Assembly: GCA_902762495.1 (NCBI GenBank) | Contig: CACWOL010000018.1 | Location: 1 to 57,613, forward strand | DNA length: 57,613 nt | Origin: an uncultured bacterium | Lineage (GTDB): Bacteria; Verrucomicrobiota; Lentisphaeria; Victivallales; UBA1829 | Reading direction: 5' to 3' | Shown: piece after piece, positions 33,113 to 41,903 of the stretch | How the letters are laid out: the number at the start of each line of letters is the position of its first letter | How positions within the stretch are numbered: the first letter of the stretch is position 1 | Position numbers and translations under genes: made by a program | Notes under the pieces: model-generated | Databases searched by the model: none | What the model was told of the DNA's origin: nothing | The model's input: only the letters and a program-made list of their open reading frames with translations

Positions 33113-34621
33113 ATGAAAAAAAGCATCTGCATGCTCGGCTGCGCCATGATCGGCGTGCTGGCTGCATGCTCGTCCGACTCCGCCTTCAAACCGGCCGATC
33201 CGGCCCTCGTGGCCGCCGCCGAAGCCGCGGTCATCACTCCGACCGAGGCTCCGTCGCCCCAGATCGTGCAGAGATTCGCGAACGAACTGCGCATCTTGGA
33301 CGAAACCGGCATGATGCGGGAGACCATCAAGGACGCCGACGGCAGCATGTGGTATTGCCAGGGCATCTATAATGAGGACCAGCCCGGCAAGCCCGCCATC
33401 CTCGTCTTCCTGCATGGCATCGGCGAACGCGGCGACGAGAACCTCGCCTCCATCCGCCTGGCCGTCCCCGACATCGTGAAGCAGATCAAGGACGCCAAAC
33501 AGAAAGTCATCCTGCTCGCGCCCGAATGCCCGAGCAGCCAGCTCTGGGCTCCGCTCCATCGCGGCGGCGCCGGTGCGAAACTGACCGAGAAGCCCGCGCA
33601 GGCGCTCGGCCTCGTTCCGGTCCTCATTCAGAAGAAGATCAAAGAGTTTAACGCCGATCCCGACCGCGTGTACATCACCGGTCTCTCCATGGGCGGCTAC
33701 GGCACCTGGGACCTCATCTCCCGTTACGGCACCGACCTCTTCGCGGCCGCGATGCCCTGCTGCGGCGGCGGCGATCCCGCGCAGGCCAGTGAAAAGCTGA
33801 AAGACCTCCCGATCTGGATCTTCCACGGCGGAGCCGATCCGACCGTGCCCGTGATGCTCTCCCGTCGTATGTACACCGCGCTGAAGGAAGCCGGCAACGA
33901 CGACGTGTTCTACAAGGAATACCCCGGCGTGCAGCATGATTGCTGGACGCAGACCTACCGCAACCCCGAAGCCTGGAAGTGGCTCTTCTCGCAGAAGCGC
34001 GGCATCAAGTCCGATGTCCGTCCGGAACAGGGCGATGTCGTGAAAGTCACGCAGGAAGAATTTGAATCCGCGGGCGGCTTCGGCGGCGGTCGCGGCGGCC
34101 GCGGTCAGGGCCAAGGTGGTCGTGGTGGTCAGGGCGGCCAGCGTGGACAAGGCCAGGGCATGGGCCAAGGTCAGCGTCCGCAAGGTCAGGGCGGCTTCGG
34201 CGGCCAGGGCATGGGGCAGGGCCAGCGTCCTCAGGGGCAGGGCGGCTTCGGCCAGGGCATGGGGCAGGGCCAGCGTCCTCAGGGCCAGGGCGGCTTCGGC
34301 CAGGGCGGCTTCGGCCAGGGCGGCCAGCGTCCTCAGGGCCAGGGCGGCTTCGGCCAGGGCGGCTTCGGCCAGGGCGGCTTCGGCCAGGGCGGCTTCGGCG
34401 GCGGCATGATGCCCGGTGGTCAGGGCGGCTTTGGCGGCGGCCAGGGCGGTCAGCGTCCGCAGGCACAGCAGGGGCCCAGATCCAGCGTCAACACCATCAG
34501 TGACATCCAGACCAAGTTCCCCGAAGAATACAAGGAAGCTCAGAAGCTTCGCCAGACGGATCCCGCGGCGTATCGTGCGAAACTCCGCGATCTTCAGGGC
34601 AAGCTCACTGCTGCGAACTGA
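33113..34621 (+). CDS. CE1-like (feruloyl/acetyl xylan esterase-type) lipoprotein with Gly/Gln-rich tail
   Basis: The 502-residue product begins with a signal peptide and lipobox LAAC (Cys19) followed by SSDS, so it is a lipoprotein. The alpha/beta-hydrolase domain (about residues 55-310) has LVFLHGIGERGDE, the nucleophile elbow GLSMGGYG (Ser about 192), Asp in HGGADPTVP (about 240) and His in GVQHDCW (about 274), as in esterase-D/CE1 and PHB-depolymerase-like enzymes acting on plant cell wall esters. From about residue 320 to 455 runs a repetitive tail of Gly, Gln, Phe, Arg and Pro (units such as GQGGFGQ and GQRPQGQ), then a 45-residue charged helical end. The ATG at 33113 follows GGAGG. Divergent from the GH10 gene. 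Confidence 0.88.
   Translation: MKKSICMLGCAMIGVLAACSSDSAFKPADPALVAAAEAAVITPTEAPSPQIVQRFANELRILDETGMMRETIKDADGSMWYCQGIYNEDQPGKPAILVFLHGIGERGDENLASIRLAVPDIVKQIKDAKQKVILLAPECPSSQLWAPLHRGGAGAKLTEKPAQALGLVPVLIQKKIKEFNADPDRVYITGLSMGGYGTWDLISRYGTDLFAAAMPCCGGGDPAQASEKLKDLPIWIFHGGADPTVPVMLSRRMYTALKEAGNDDVFYKEYPGVQHDCWTQTYRNPEAWKWLFSQKRGIKSDVRPEQGDVVKVTQEEFESAGGFGGGRGGRGQGQGGRGGQGGQRGQGQGMGQGQRPQGQGGFGGQGMGQGQRPQGQGGFGQGMGQGQRPQGQGGFGQGGFGQGGQRPQGQGGFGQGGFGQGGFGQGGFGGGMMPGGQGGFGGGQGGQRPQAQQGPRSSVNTISDIQTKFPEEYKEAQKLRQTDPAAYRAKLRDLQGKLTAAN
34110..34460 (+). repeat. Tandem repeats inside the esterase tail
   Basis: Short in-phase DNA repeats (GGCCAGGGCGGCTTC and related 15- to 36-base units) encode the Gly/Gln-rich tail. 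Such near-identical coding repeats can change number by slippage or recombination. Confidence 0.85.
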
Positions 34622-34656
34622 TCCGAAACGGGTTTTTCCCGATCTGACATCAATGG

Positions 34657-34700
34657 TGCCAACCGGATACCGATACGATCCGGTTGGCATCTTTCTCCTT
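34657..34700 (+). terminator. Terminator after the esterase gene
   Basis: Perfect 12-base stem TGCCAACCGGAT/ATCCGGTTGGCA (34657-34668 and 34678-34689) with a 9-base loop, followed by a T-rich run. Confidence 0.8.
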
Positions 34701-34760
34701 TTGGAAAAAATCTTTTTGAGGTGAAATCTTCCGGAATCACGATATTTTTCCGTTTCCGGC

Positions 34761-34788
34761 TTGTTTTTCCCGGAAAAGGCAATATATT
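34761..34788 (+). promoter_or_regulatory. Ferredoxin promoter
   Basis: TTGTTT (34761-34766), 16 bases, TATATT (34783-34788); the gene starts about 45 bases further on. Confidence 0.6.
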
Positions 34789-34831
34789 AACACTAGCCTT
34801 TTCACCCAAACCCTAAACAAGGAGTACTACA

Positions 34832-35005
34832 ATGGCTGCAAAAGTCGATAAGAGCAAATGCGCCGGCTGCGAATCCTGCGTCGGAGCCTGCCCCGTCAAC
34901 GCGATTTCCATGAAAGACGGCGCTGCCGAAGTCAACGAAGCCGATTGCGTCGGCTGCGGTGCCTGCGCTGGCGAATGCCCCTGCGAAGCGATCACGGTTG
35001 AGTAA
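34832..35005 (+). CDS. 2[4Fe-4S] ferredoxin
   Basis: A 57-residue electron carrier with two complete cluster motifs: CAGCESCVGACP (Cys10, 13, 16, 20) and CVGCGACAGECP (Cys39, 42, 45, 49). It starts MAAKVDKSKC and ends AITVE, the layout of clostridial-type low-potential ferredoxins used in anaerobes. AAGGAG at 34819-34824 precedes the ATG. The gene stands alone between its own promoter and a terminator, suggesting a general-purpose, highly expressed carrier. Its presence supports an anaerobic or fermentative lifestyle. Confidence 0.95.
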   Translation: MAAKVDKSKCAGCESCVGACPVNAISMKDGAAEVNEADCVGCGACAGECPCEAITVE

Positions 35006-35031
35006 TCACCGATCCGCTTTTTTGCAAGAAG

Positions 35032-35059
35032 AAACCCGGTTTCACGACCGGGTTTTTTT
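35032..35059 (+). terminator. Rho-independent terminator after the ferredoxin gene
   Basis: AAACCCGGT and ACCGGGTTT form the stem with a TTCACG loop, followed by seven T. Confidence 0.9.
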
Positions 35060-35105
35060 GTGTCCGTATCTGGGGGTAAAATACCTCTGAAACAACAGGG
35101 TATCA

Positions 35106-35134
35106 TTGATTTTTTCCTCATTCCGTGCTATATT
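35106..35134 (+). promoter_or_regulatory. Promoter of the EptA-like gene, extended -10
   Basis: TTGATT (35106-35111), 17 bases, TATATT (35129-35134) with TG-C directly before it. Confidence 0.7.
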
Positions 35135-35186
35135 AATATTTTACCCCGAAAAACAGAAAACAGCAACCCGGCGCCTGCCGCATTCC

Positions 35187-36818
35187 ATGGAAAACAGCTT
35201 TAAAAAATATGTGAAACCCCTGCTCGGCAGCATCTGGTTTTTCCTGGTCGTGTATCTCCTTCTGATCGCCGGACCGGATTATCTGCCGCGCATCTTCGTG
35301 CAGCGCGACCGGCTGCCGTTGGAATGGACCGGAGCGTTTTCCGCACTGGCGGGATACATCTTCCCGTTTGCGCCGCTTTTTCTGCTGCGCGGACGCTGGT
35401 TCCGGGTGTATGCCGTCGTCCTGATGTTTCTTGCCGCGCTCAGTTTCTTTGTCTGCGGCTATGTGGTCCTGCGGTTTCACATGCCGCTGCACGCGGGCAC
35501 GCTGAATCTGCTGTCCACGACTTCCTGGCGCGAATCCCGCGAGTTCATGCTCCGGGAGATCATTTCGCTCTCCATGGTGTATTACGTGCTCGCGACCGCG
35601 ACCGGGCTTTCGATCGTCTGGTTTTTCGGGTTCGGCGTGAGGCCGCTTCTGAACCGGAAGCTGTCAGGGATTGCCGCCGGGTTCTGCGTGCTGCCGATCG
35701 CCTGGATTTACATCTATTACTCATGGATCAACCCCGATCCCGTCCTGCGCGGTTCCGCCGCATGGTTCGCGCTCCTTCCCAACGAAGTGGCGGATTCCGG
35801 CAGGAAGATGGATATCCTGCACGAATGCATCGTGTATCCGCAGATCCCGCAGGACCTGACCTGCGAAGGCCCGGCGGACGTGGCGGTGATCGTGATCGGC
35901 GAAAGCGCCGTCCGCGGGCACCACTCGCTGTACGGATACAACCGCGAGACGACGCCCGAACTGGAGAAGAACATCAGCGAGCTCGTTGTGTTCCGGAACG
36001 TGATCTCAGCGATGCCGGTCACGAACTATTCGCTGTACTACATGCTGACGTTCAAGACGCTCCACGACCAGTTGCATCCGCGCGCCACGATCATGTCCGT
36101 GCTGGACCGCGCGGGCTATCACATCGACGCCTATTCCACGCAGGAGGATTTCGGCGAGAACTCCGTTTCCGCGCTCTTCAAGCCGTGGCATCCGAAGTAC
36201 CACGAAAACGAGTTCGACGGATGTCTGATTGACGACGTCCGCGAAGCCCTTGCGGACCGCAAGGACCCCATGCTGATCATCCTTCACATCATGGGCAGCC
36301 ACATCACCTACCGGAACCGTTATCCCGAGGAGTTCGATCATTTCGCGGAACAGAAACCGGAAGTCTCCGGGCAGGAGATCAACCCGCTGTTCCAGGAGAA
36401 CATCAACACCTACGACAACACCATCCGCTACACGGACTATGTGCTCGGCAGCATCATCAAGCAGTTGAGGACTGCGGGCGGGAAGAACATGCTGTTCTAT
36501 TTCTCCGACCACGGCGAGAACGTCGAGACGAGCTTCCTGCAGAATTACCGCGACGCGGAGAAACGCGATTCCTACGAAGTGCCGTTCCTGTTCTGGTTCT
36601 CGCCCGAATACCGCGAGGCGTACCCGGACCGCATCGCCGCCGCGGAAGCCGCCGTGGACAAGCCGATCCAGCTGGACCGCGCCGCGGAGGGCATCCTCTC
36701 CATTTTCGGCGTCTCCTCGCAGACTTATCCCGCGAGCGAGAATTTCCTTTCGCCGGAGTTCGCCATCAAGCCGCGGTACATGATGGAAGGCCACGTCCTC
36801 TACAAAGAAGACGAATAA
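35187..36818 (+). CDS. Phosphoethanolamine transferase-like membrane sulfatase-fold enzyme
   Basis: The 543-residue product has the EptA/CptA architecture: five hydrophobic segments in the first 200 residues and a periplasmic sulfatase-fold domain. Active-site motifs are VIVIGESAVRGHHSLYGYNRETTP (the family usually has GE-T/S; the nucleophile position here is Ser), the central HIMGSHITYRNRYP, and YFSDHGENVE near the C-terminus for zinc binding. Members move phosphoethanolamine from phosphatidylethanolamine to lipid A or other surface glycans. The acceptor here is unknown. The ATG at 35187 starts MENSFKKYVKPLLGS; the in-frame extension upstream reaches into the promoter. It stands alone, convergent with the radical SAM gene. 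Confidence 0.9.
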   Translation: MENSFKKYVKPLLGSIWFFLVVYLLLIAGPDYLPRIFVQRDRLPLEWTGAFSALAGYIFPFAPLFLLRGRWFRVYAVVLMFLAALSFFVCGYVVLRFHMPLHAGTLNLLSTTSWRESREFMLREIISLSMVYYVLATATGLSIVWFFGFGVRPLLNRKLSGIAAGFCVLPIAWIYIYYSWINPDPVLRGSAAWFALLPNEVADSGRKMDILHECIVYPQIPQDLTCEGPADVAVIVIGESAVRGHHSLYGYNRETTPELEKNISELVVFRNVISAMPVTNYSLYYMLTFKTLHDQLHPRATIMSVLDRAGYHIDAYSTQEDFGENSVSALFKPWHPKYHENEFDGCLIDDVREALADRKDPMLIILHIMGSHITYRNRYPEEFDHFAEQKPEVSGQEINPLFQENINTYDNTIRYTDYVLGSIIKQLRTAGGKNMLFYFSDHGENVETSFLQNYRDAEKRDSYEVPFLFWFSPEYREAYPDRIAAAEAAVDKPIQLDRAAEGILSIFGVSSQTYPASENFLSPEFAIKPRYMMEGHVLYKEDE

Positions 36819-36849
36819 TCCTCGCCCCGAATTCGTTCAGCGGAGTTTT

Positions 36850-37626
36850 TCAGTTCGCGCCGCGCGGCTGGACCGCCGGAGCCGGCTGTTTCCGGGAGAT
36901 GATGACGATCGGGCGTCCGCACGCCTCGAAAACCGTCTTGATTTCCTCCAGACGCTCGCGGGACGGGATTTCGATCCAGTCCTCGGTGCCGGGACGGTCG
37001 AGCGAGTTGACCTGCACTTGGTCGGGTGCGATTTCGCGCAGGCACCGCACAAAGCGTTCGAGCGAGGCGGGGGAATCGTTGACGCCGGGCACGATGAAGA
37101 CCTCCAGCCACATTTCCACCTTGTTGACCGCGCGGAACGATTTCAGCGCGGCCATGAGGCCGTCGAACGTCACGCCGGGAGCGGGGCGGTTCACGCGGAC
37201 GAATTCCTCTTCGTTCGAGGCATCCAGCGAGGGCATGATGAGGTCGATCCCTTCGAGTTCTTTCTGCAATCCGGGATCGCCGAGCAGCGTGGCGTTCGTG
37301 ATGAGGCAGATTTTGACTTCCGGGCGTTTTGCTTTCACGGCGCGGATGATCCGCCCGATGCCGGTGTGGAGCGTGGGTTCGCCGACGCCGGAGAACGTCA
37401 CGTAGTCGATCTTCTCGTGTTTCTCGAAAAAAGCGTCGAGTTCGGCGAGAACGCGTTCCACGGGGTAGAAATCGCCGCGTTCCATCGTCAGGTTCGTGGT
37501 CGCGCCGCATTCGCAGTAGACGCAGTCCAGTGAGCAAGTCTTGAACGGCAGGAGGTCGACGCCGAGCGAGACGCCGAGTCTGCGGGAAATGATCGGTCCG
37601 AAAATGCTTTTCTTTTTCTCTGTCAT
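36850..37626 (-). CDS. Radical SAM protein (COG0731-like)
   Basis: The 258-residue product has the cluster motif CSLDCVYCECG (CxxxCxxC, about residues 31-38), preceded by SRRLGVSLGVDLLPFKTC and followed by the SAM-binding YVTFSGVGEPTLH (GEP). This arrangement fits the COG0731 group of Fe-S oxidoreductases, whose reactions are mostly undetermined. An RBS (GGAGGAG) lies inside the end of mntP, 19 bases upstream, so the gene is probably the second in a mntP operon. The C-terminal 15 residues are Pro/Ala-rich and probably disordered. Confidence 0.88.
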   Translation of the reverse strand: MTEKKKSIFGPIISRRLGVSLGVDLLPFKTCSLDCVYCECGATTNLTMERGDFYPVERVLAELDAFFEKHEKIDYVTFSGVGEPTLHTGIGRIIRAVKAKRPEVKICLITNATLLGDPGLQKELEGIDLIMPSLDASNEEEFVRVNRPAPGVTFDGLMAALKSFRAVNKVEMWLEVFIVPGVNDSPASLERFVRCLREIAPDQVQVNSLDRPGTEDWIEIPSRERLEEIKTVFEACGRPIVIISRKQPAPAVQPRGAN

Positions 37627-37645
37627 ATCTGAAACTCCTCCGGGA

Positions 37646-38374
37646 TCACCCGAAAAACATGATTTTTACCGCGATGGCGAGCAGTACCCCGCCGCCCACG
37701 AGCGAACTCCGGCTGCCGAGCCGGTCGCCGAACACGCGTCCGGAGATGCAGCCCGCGGCTGAAATGGCCGCCGTCACTGCGCCGATCATCAGCACGTCGC
37801 CGGCGATGTCCGTGCGTCCGAGGCAGGCATAGGAGACGCCGACCAGGAGCGCGTCGATGCTCGTGGCGAACGACAGCACGATCAGGCGGCGGAGTGAACA
37901 AACGCCGATAAACTTTTCCGACCTCTCAGCCTTCGAGAAGCCTTCCCGGAACATCTGCGCCGCCACGAACGCCAGCAGGAGTCCGGCGGCAATCCGGCCG
38001 AGTTTCTGCACGATTCCGCCGCACAGCCCGCTCGCGAACCAGCCAATCGTCGGCATGACCGCCTGAAACGCGCCGAACGCCGCCGCGACCAGTACGATCT
38101 TGTCCCAGGTCAATGTTTCGATCCCCGGATTCCGTTTGCATCCGCAGGTGTACGAGCCGCGCGCATGGCAGACGGCGCAGACCGGAGCGGCGGGCGTCGG
38201 GCTGAGGAACGGCAGACGCCGGAACCAGGGGCGTTTTTCGGAAGGATTCGATGCGGATTCCGCTTCGGCCTGCGATTTCGGGCAGGACCAGCCGACTGCG
38301 CCGAGCGCGAGGGAAACTGCGAGCGCATCCATTGCGAGACCTACGCCCATGAATGATGCTTCCAGAATGTTCAC
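37646..38374 (-). CDS. mntP: MntP-like manganese efflux pump with Cys-rich insert
   Basis: Inner-membrane Mn(II) exporter family. The 242-residue product has the MntP hallmarks: LAMDALAVSLALG in the first membrane segment (Asp16), FGAFQAVMPTIGW, and SFATSIDALLVGVSYA with the second membrane Asp. Normal members are about 190 residues; this one carries a roughly 60-residue insert (residues 31-90) between the first two membrane segments with Cys31, CAVCH (66-70) and CGC (77-79). The start is GTG at 38374, preceded by GAGGTG; reading further upstream runs into the tRNA gene. The gene lies 79 bases downstream of tRNA-Lys and may be read from its promoter. Confidence 0.88.
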   Translation of the reverse strand: MNILEASFMGVGLAMDALAVSLALGAVGWSCPKSQAEAESASNPSEKRPWFRRLPFLSPTPAAPVCAVCHARGSYTCGCKRNPGIETLTWDKIVLVAAAFGAFQAVMPTIGWFASGLCGGIVQKLGRIAAGLLLAFVAAQMFREGFSKAERSEKFIGVCSLRRLIVLSFATSIDALLVGVSYACLGRTDIAGDVLMIGAVTAAISAAGCISGRVFGDRLGSRSSLVGGGVLLAIAVKIMFFG

Positions 38375-38453
38375 AGCGCACCTCGCAGATGTCGGAACCA
38401 GATCATTTCCCGGGTTGAAAAACCGTCCGGATCCCGGAAAAAAGGCAAAAAAA

Positions 38454-38530
38454 TGGTACGCCCTCGGGGACTCGAACCCCGGACCCAATGATTAAGAGTC
38501 ATTTGCTCTAGCCGACTGAGCTAAGGGCGC
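38454..38530 (-). tRNA. tRNA-Lys (anticodon CTT), CCA encoded
   Basis: Read on the minus strand, the 77-base gene folds into a complete cloverleaf: acceptor GCGCCCT/AGGGCGT (one G-U pair at the end), D-stem GCTC/GAGC, anticodon stem AATGA/TCATT around CTCTTAA with anticodon CTT, variable loop GGGTC, T-stem CGGGG/CCCCG with TTCGAGT loop, discriminator A and encoded CCA. Confidence 0.97.
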
Positions 38531-38550
38531 ACAAAAAACAGAATGCATAT

Positions 38551-38578
38551 AATATAGACCCTTTTGCCGGAAAGTCAA
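38551..38578 (-). promoter_or_regulatory. Promoter of tRNA-Lys
   Basis: On the minus strand: TTGACT (38573-38578), 16 bases, TATATT (38551-38556), ending about 20 bases before the tRNA. Confidence 0.8.
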
Positions 38579-38649
38579 GCGGGAAACATGAAAAAAGACG
38601 AAAAATGGATCGGATGCGACTGTTTTTCGGAAAAAACGCCTGTTCATCA

Positions 38650-38678
38650 TTGCTTTTTTCATTGGAATGAGGTATATT
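38650..38678 (+). promoter_or_regulatory. Promoter of the SNF2 helicase gene
   Basis: TTGCTT (38650-38655), 17 bases, TATATT (38673-38678), about 40 bases before the ATG. Confidence 0.65.
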
Positions 38679-38717
38679 ATTGGTTCTTTTTCATGAAAAA
38701 AATCAGGACGGAATCAA

Positions 38718-41700
38718 ATGGGCGAAAGTTTCGAGGCGCGACTGATCGCGGCAAGCTCCAGGGAAGTGTTCAAGAAGGCCAAGCAGATCCTGCACGGCGG
38801 CGGTCTGCTCTGCTGCCACGAGATCGAACACGGGGTCCTTCGCGCCGTCTGCCGCGACGCGAACGGCATGGTGTCGCACGCCGAGATCCGCGGTTTCCCG
38901 AACGGCCCGTTCTCCGGCACATGCACCTGCCGGGGCAAGTTCCCCGGATTCTGTCCGCATTCGATGGCCGCCGCGCTGTACCATGCCAAATACACGATCA
39001 AGAAGCACGAGGAGCCCCAGCTGCCGGATCTGCCGGCGCAGTTCGCCGGACTCCGGTTCGTCGGGATTCCCGAACTTCTGACCGAGCTCCTGGGGGAACA
39101 TCCCGCCCACGTCGAGATCGAAACCGAGGACGAACTCCCGCACGCCCCGAGCAAATGGGAAAATGTTCACCTCCACGTAAACCTGTTCAACGGGAATCGC
39201 GGCTACGCCGGAAACCAGACCAATCTCCGCCAGCTCCATTTCGACAAGTCGACCGCCTCGCTCCGCCTTGAGGCGTTCTCGCCGCAGGACCGCCAGATCA
39301 TCCGGTTCCTCGCGATCAACGCCGAACAGCTGGAACGCCAGACGCTGTCGCTCACGGCGGAACAGTGCACCGAATTCTTCCATTGCCTGCCGGGATTCAC
39401 CAGGTTCATGCACAAGGGCCAGCGGATCGTCGTCCACCCGGACCAGGCCTCGCCCGTGCTTCTGCTCGAAAAGCTCCGCACCGGCTGCCTCCTGCGGTCC
39501 GCCATCCTGGTCAAGGGCTCGCCCCTGCCGCTGAAGGACGTGAAGGTCATTGCCGGACGAAGCGGCTGCTGGGTCGGCATGCTCGGCGAATACTGGTGGC
39601 TGCCCGCCCGCAACGACGTGGCGTGGATCCGCAATTTCCTGCGCACGACCATCCAGCCGTGCAACGACGAGGCGGCGAAGATCCTGCTGGCGGCGAAGGA
39701 CATGCCCATCCGCATCCTGCCTTCCACGGGCGTGAAGGTGCGCGAACGCAAATTCCGCACGGTCTACGACGGCCGTTTCCTCGACGACGGCACGCTCGAG
39801 CTCACCATGATGTTCAACTACGGCAACCAGCTCTGCGCGACCGACGCCACGCGCTTCGGCGCGAGCGGAGCCGCCATGTTCTGGCTCCGCAATACGCTGG
39901 AGGAGGAACAGCGCCACGAGGAGCTGATCCATTTCGGATTCTCGCACCGTACGAAACGCTCCGTGTCCGGTCCGTCGGTCGTGTACCGTCTGGGCGACCG
40001 GGAGGCCGTCGGAATGTTCATCGAGGAAGTGATCCCGCGCTGGGAACGCGAAGGCCGCGATTTCCTCCTCAATTCGGAGCTGGCCTCGCTCGCGGGCGAG
40101 AATTCGCGTCTGGCGCTCCGGACGACGCTCCGCGGATCCGGGCCGGACTGGTTCGAACTCGGGATCCGTCTGACATCGGGCGGCGCGACGGTCCGCTGGA
40201 ACGATCTGGCCGCGGCCGCCTCGAAGGGCGAAAACTATCTGCCGCCCTCCGCCATCAGCAGGCATTTCGTGCGGATCCCGGACGCCCTGCGGCGTCTGGC
40301 CGCCTCGCTTCAGCCTGTCGTTACGTATCTGCCCGGCGCGGACGACGATCCCGACGCCGAGATCATCCGCATCCCGCGCCACGCGGCGTATTACTGGGCG
40401 GACGCCGCCTCGGAACTGCCCGGCGCCGTGCCGGTCGATTTCCTGCGACTGAAACTGGACTACGACAGCGTGCTGAGCTCGCCGGAACGCCCCGAACTTG
40501 ATCCAGAGGTCTTCCACGGCCAGCTCCGCGAATACCAGAAGACGGGCGTGGCGTGGCTCGACGGAATGTCAAGCCGCGGCTGCAACCTCATCCTCGCGGA
40601 CGAAATGGGCCTCGGCAAAACCGTGCAGGTCCTCGCGTTCCTCGCCGTCTCGCCTCAAAAACGCCTCCCCGCGCTGGTCGTCTGTCCCACCACGCTGGTC
40701 GGAAACTGGGCCGCCGAGATCAAACGCTTCCTGCCGCGGTTCCGCACGCTCGTCGTAAACGGTCCCAACCGCGGCGCTCTCTGGAAAAAGGCCGCCACGC
40801 GCGAGATCGTCGTCACCTCATACGCGCTCGTGCGGCGCGACATCGAACACATCGCCAAGGTCAAGTGGTCCACGCTGATCCTGGACGAGGCGCAGCACAT
40901 CAAGAATCCGCTCAGCCTCAACGCGCGAACCTGTAAGTCCATTCCGTCCTCCAGCCGGATCATCCTCACCGGCACCCCGCTGGAGAATTCCGCCGAAGAC
41001 CTCTGGAGTATGTTCGACTTCCTTCACCCCGGCCTGCTCGGTTCGCTCAATTCCTTCCGCGAAAAATACTCGGAAATTGCTGCCAGCGCCGAGCTGAAAC
41101 GCGAACTCGTGCGCCGCATCGCGCCGTTCATGCTCCGCCGCCGCAAATCCGACGTCTGCCTCGAACTCCCGCCCAAACAGGAACAACTTCTTTACTGCGA
41201 CATGGAAACGCCGCAGAGAAAGCTTTATCAGACGCTGGAGGAGCGTGCGAACGAACAGTACAAGCAATTCAGCGAACTCGAATCCGGCGACCGTTCCATC
41301 ACGCACATCCACCTGCTCGCCTCCATCATGCGGATGCGCCAGGTCTGCTGCGCGCCGGAACTCTTGCCGGAAGGCGAGGGGGCGGGGATTTCCTCGGCCA
41401 AACTCGAACTCCTCAATGAACTTTTGCTGGAAACGCTCGACTCCGGGCACAAGGTCCTTATCTTCAGTCAGTTCACATCCATGCTGTCCATCATCCGCGA
41501 CAGGCTGGACGCGCAGCAGATCGAATACGAATACCTCGACGGCTCCACGCACGACCGAGCCGAACGCATCGACCGGTTCAACTCCGACCCGGAGGTGCGC
41601 GTTTTCCTGCTCAGCCTGAAGGCCGGCGGGGTCGGCATCAACCTCACGTCCGCGGACACAGTCATCATCTTTGATCCGTGGTGGAATCCCGCCGTCGAGG

Positions 41701-41903
41701 ACCAGGCCGCCGACCGGACACACCGCATCGGGCAGACGCGCAGCGTGAACATCATCCGTCTGGTCGTCCGCGATTCCATCGAGGAACGCATCCTCGCACT
41801 CCATGAACGCAAGCGTGCGTTGTTCAACGACCTCGTGGAGGAATCGACGGAAGCGCTGTCCTCGCTGAGCATCGACGACGTGAAGTTCCTGCTCGCACGC
41901 TGA
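38718..41903 (+). CDS. SNF2-family helicase with N-terminal SWIM zinc finger
   Basis: The 1061-residue protein is a bacterial Rad54/SNF2-like DNA translocase. The N-terminus has a SWIM finger (Cys69, Cys71, Cys79, His81 in CTCRGKFPGFCPH), then about 500 residues of family-specific region, then the two RecA-like lobes: motif I DEMGLGKTVQ (about residue 628), motif II DEAQHIKN, motif III LTGTPLENS, and the C-terminal helicase motifs KAGGVGINLT and DRTHRIGQ. Such proteins remodel DNA-protein complexes, and in bacteria some assist transcription recycling or defence, but no defence partners are adjacent. Promoter and start agree. It is monocistronic. Confidence 0.93.
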   Translation: MGESFEARLIAASSREVFKKAKQILHGGGLLCCHEIEHGVLRAVCRDANGMVSHAEIRGFPNGPFSGTCTCRGKFPGFCPHSMAAALYHAKYTIKKHEEPQLPDLPAQFAGLRFVGIPELLTELLGEHPAHVEIETEDELPHAPSKWENVHLHVNLFNGNRGYAGNQTNLRQLHFDKSTASLRLEAFSPQDRQIIRFLAINAEQLERQTLSLTAEQCTEFFHCLPGFTRFMHKGQRIVVHPDQASPVLLLEKLRTGCLLRSAILVKGSPLPLKDVKVIAGRSGCWVGMLGEYWWLPARNDVAWIRNFLRTTIQPCNDEAAKILLAAKDMPIRILPSTGVKVRERKFRTVYDGRFLDDGTLELTMMFNYGNQLCATDATRFGASGAAMFWLRNTLEEEQRHEELIHFGFSHRTKRSVSGPSVVYRLGDREAVGMFIEEVIPRWEREGRDFLLNSELASLAGENSRLALRTTLRGSGPDWFELGIRLTSGGATVRWNDLAAAASKGENYLPPSAISRHFVRIPDALRRLAASLQPVVTYLPGADDDPDAEIIRIPRHAAYYWADAASELPGAVPVDFLRLKLDYDSVLSSPERPELDPEVFHGQLREYQKTGVAWLDGMSSRGCNLILADEMGLGKTVQVLAFLAVSPQKRLPALVVCPTTLVGNWAAEIKRFLPRFRTLVVNGPNRGALWKKAATREIVVTSYALVRRDIEHIAKVKWSTLILDEAQHIKNPLSLNARTCKSIPSSSRIILTGTPLENSAEDLWSMFDFLHPGLLGSLNSFREKYSEIAASAELKRELVRRIAPFMLRRRKSDVCLELPPKQEQLLYCDMETPQRKLYQTLEERANEQYKQFSELESGDRSITHIHLLASIMRMRQVCCAPELLPEGEGAGISSAKLELLNELLLETLDSGHKVLIFSQFTSMLSIIRDRLDAQQIEYEYLDGSTHDRAERIDRFNSDPEVRVFLLSLKAGGVGINLTSADTVIIFDPWWNPAVEDQAADRTHRIGQTRSVNIIRLVVRDSIEERILALHERKRALFNDLVEESTEALSSLSIDDVKFLLAR

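Noticed and set aside
34110..34460. Non-coding repeat array
   Set aside because: The repeats are in frame with the esterase and encode its Gly/Gln-rich tail.
38375..38453. Mn-sensing riboswitch (yybP-ykoY type) before mntP
   Set aside because: Only 79 bases lie between the tRNA and the GTG start, and no such fold is visible.
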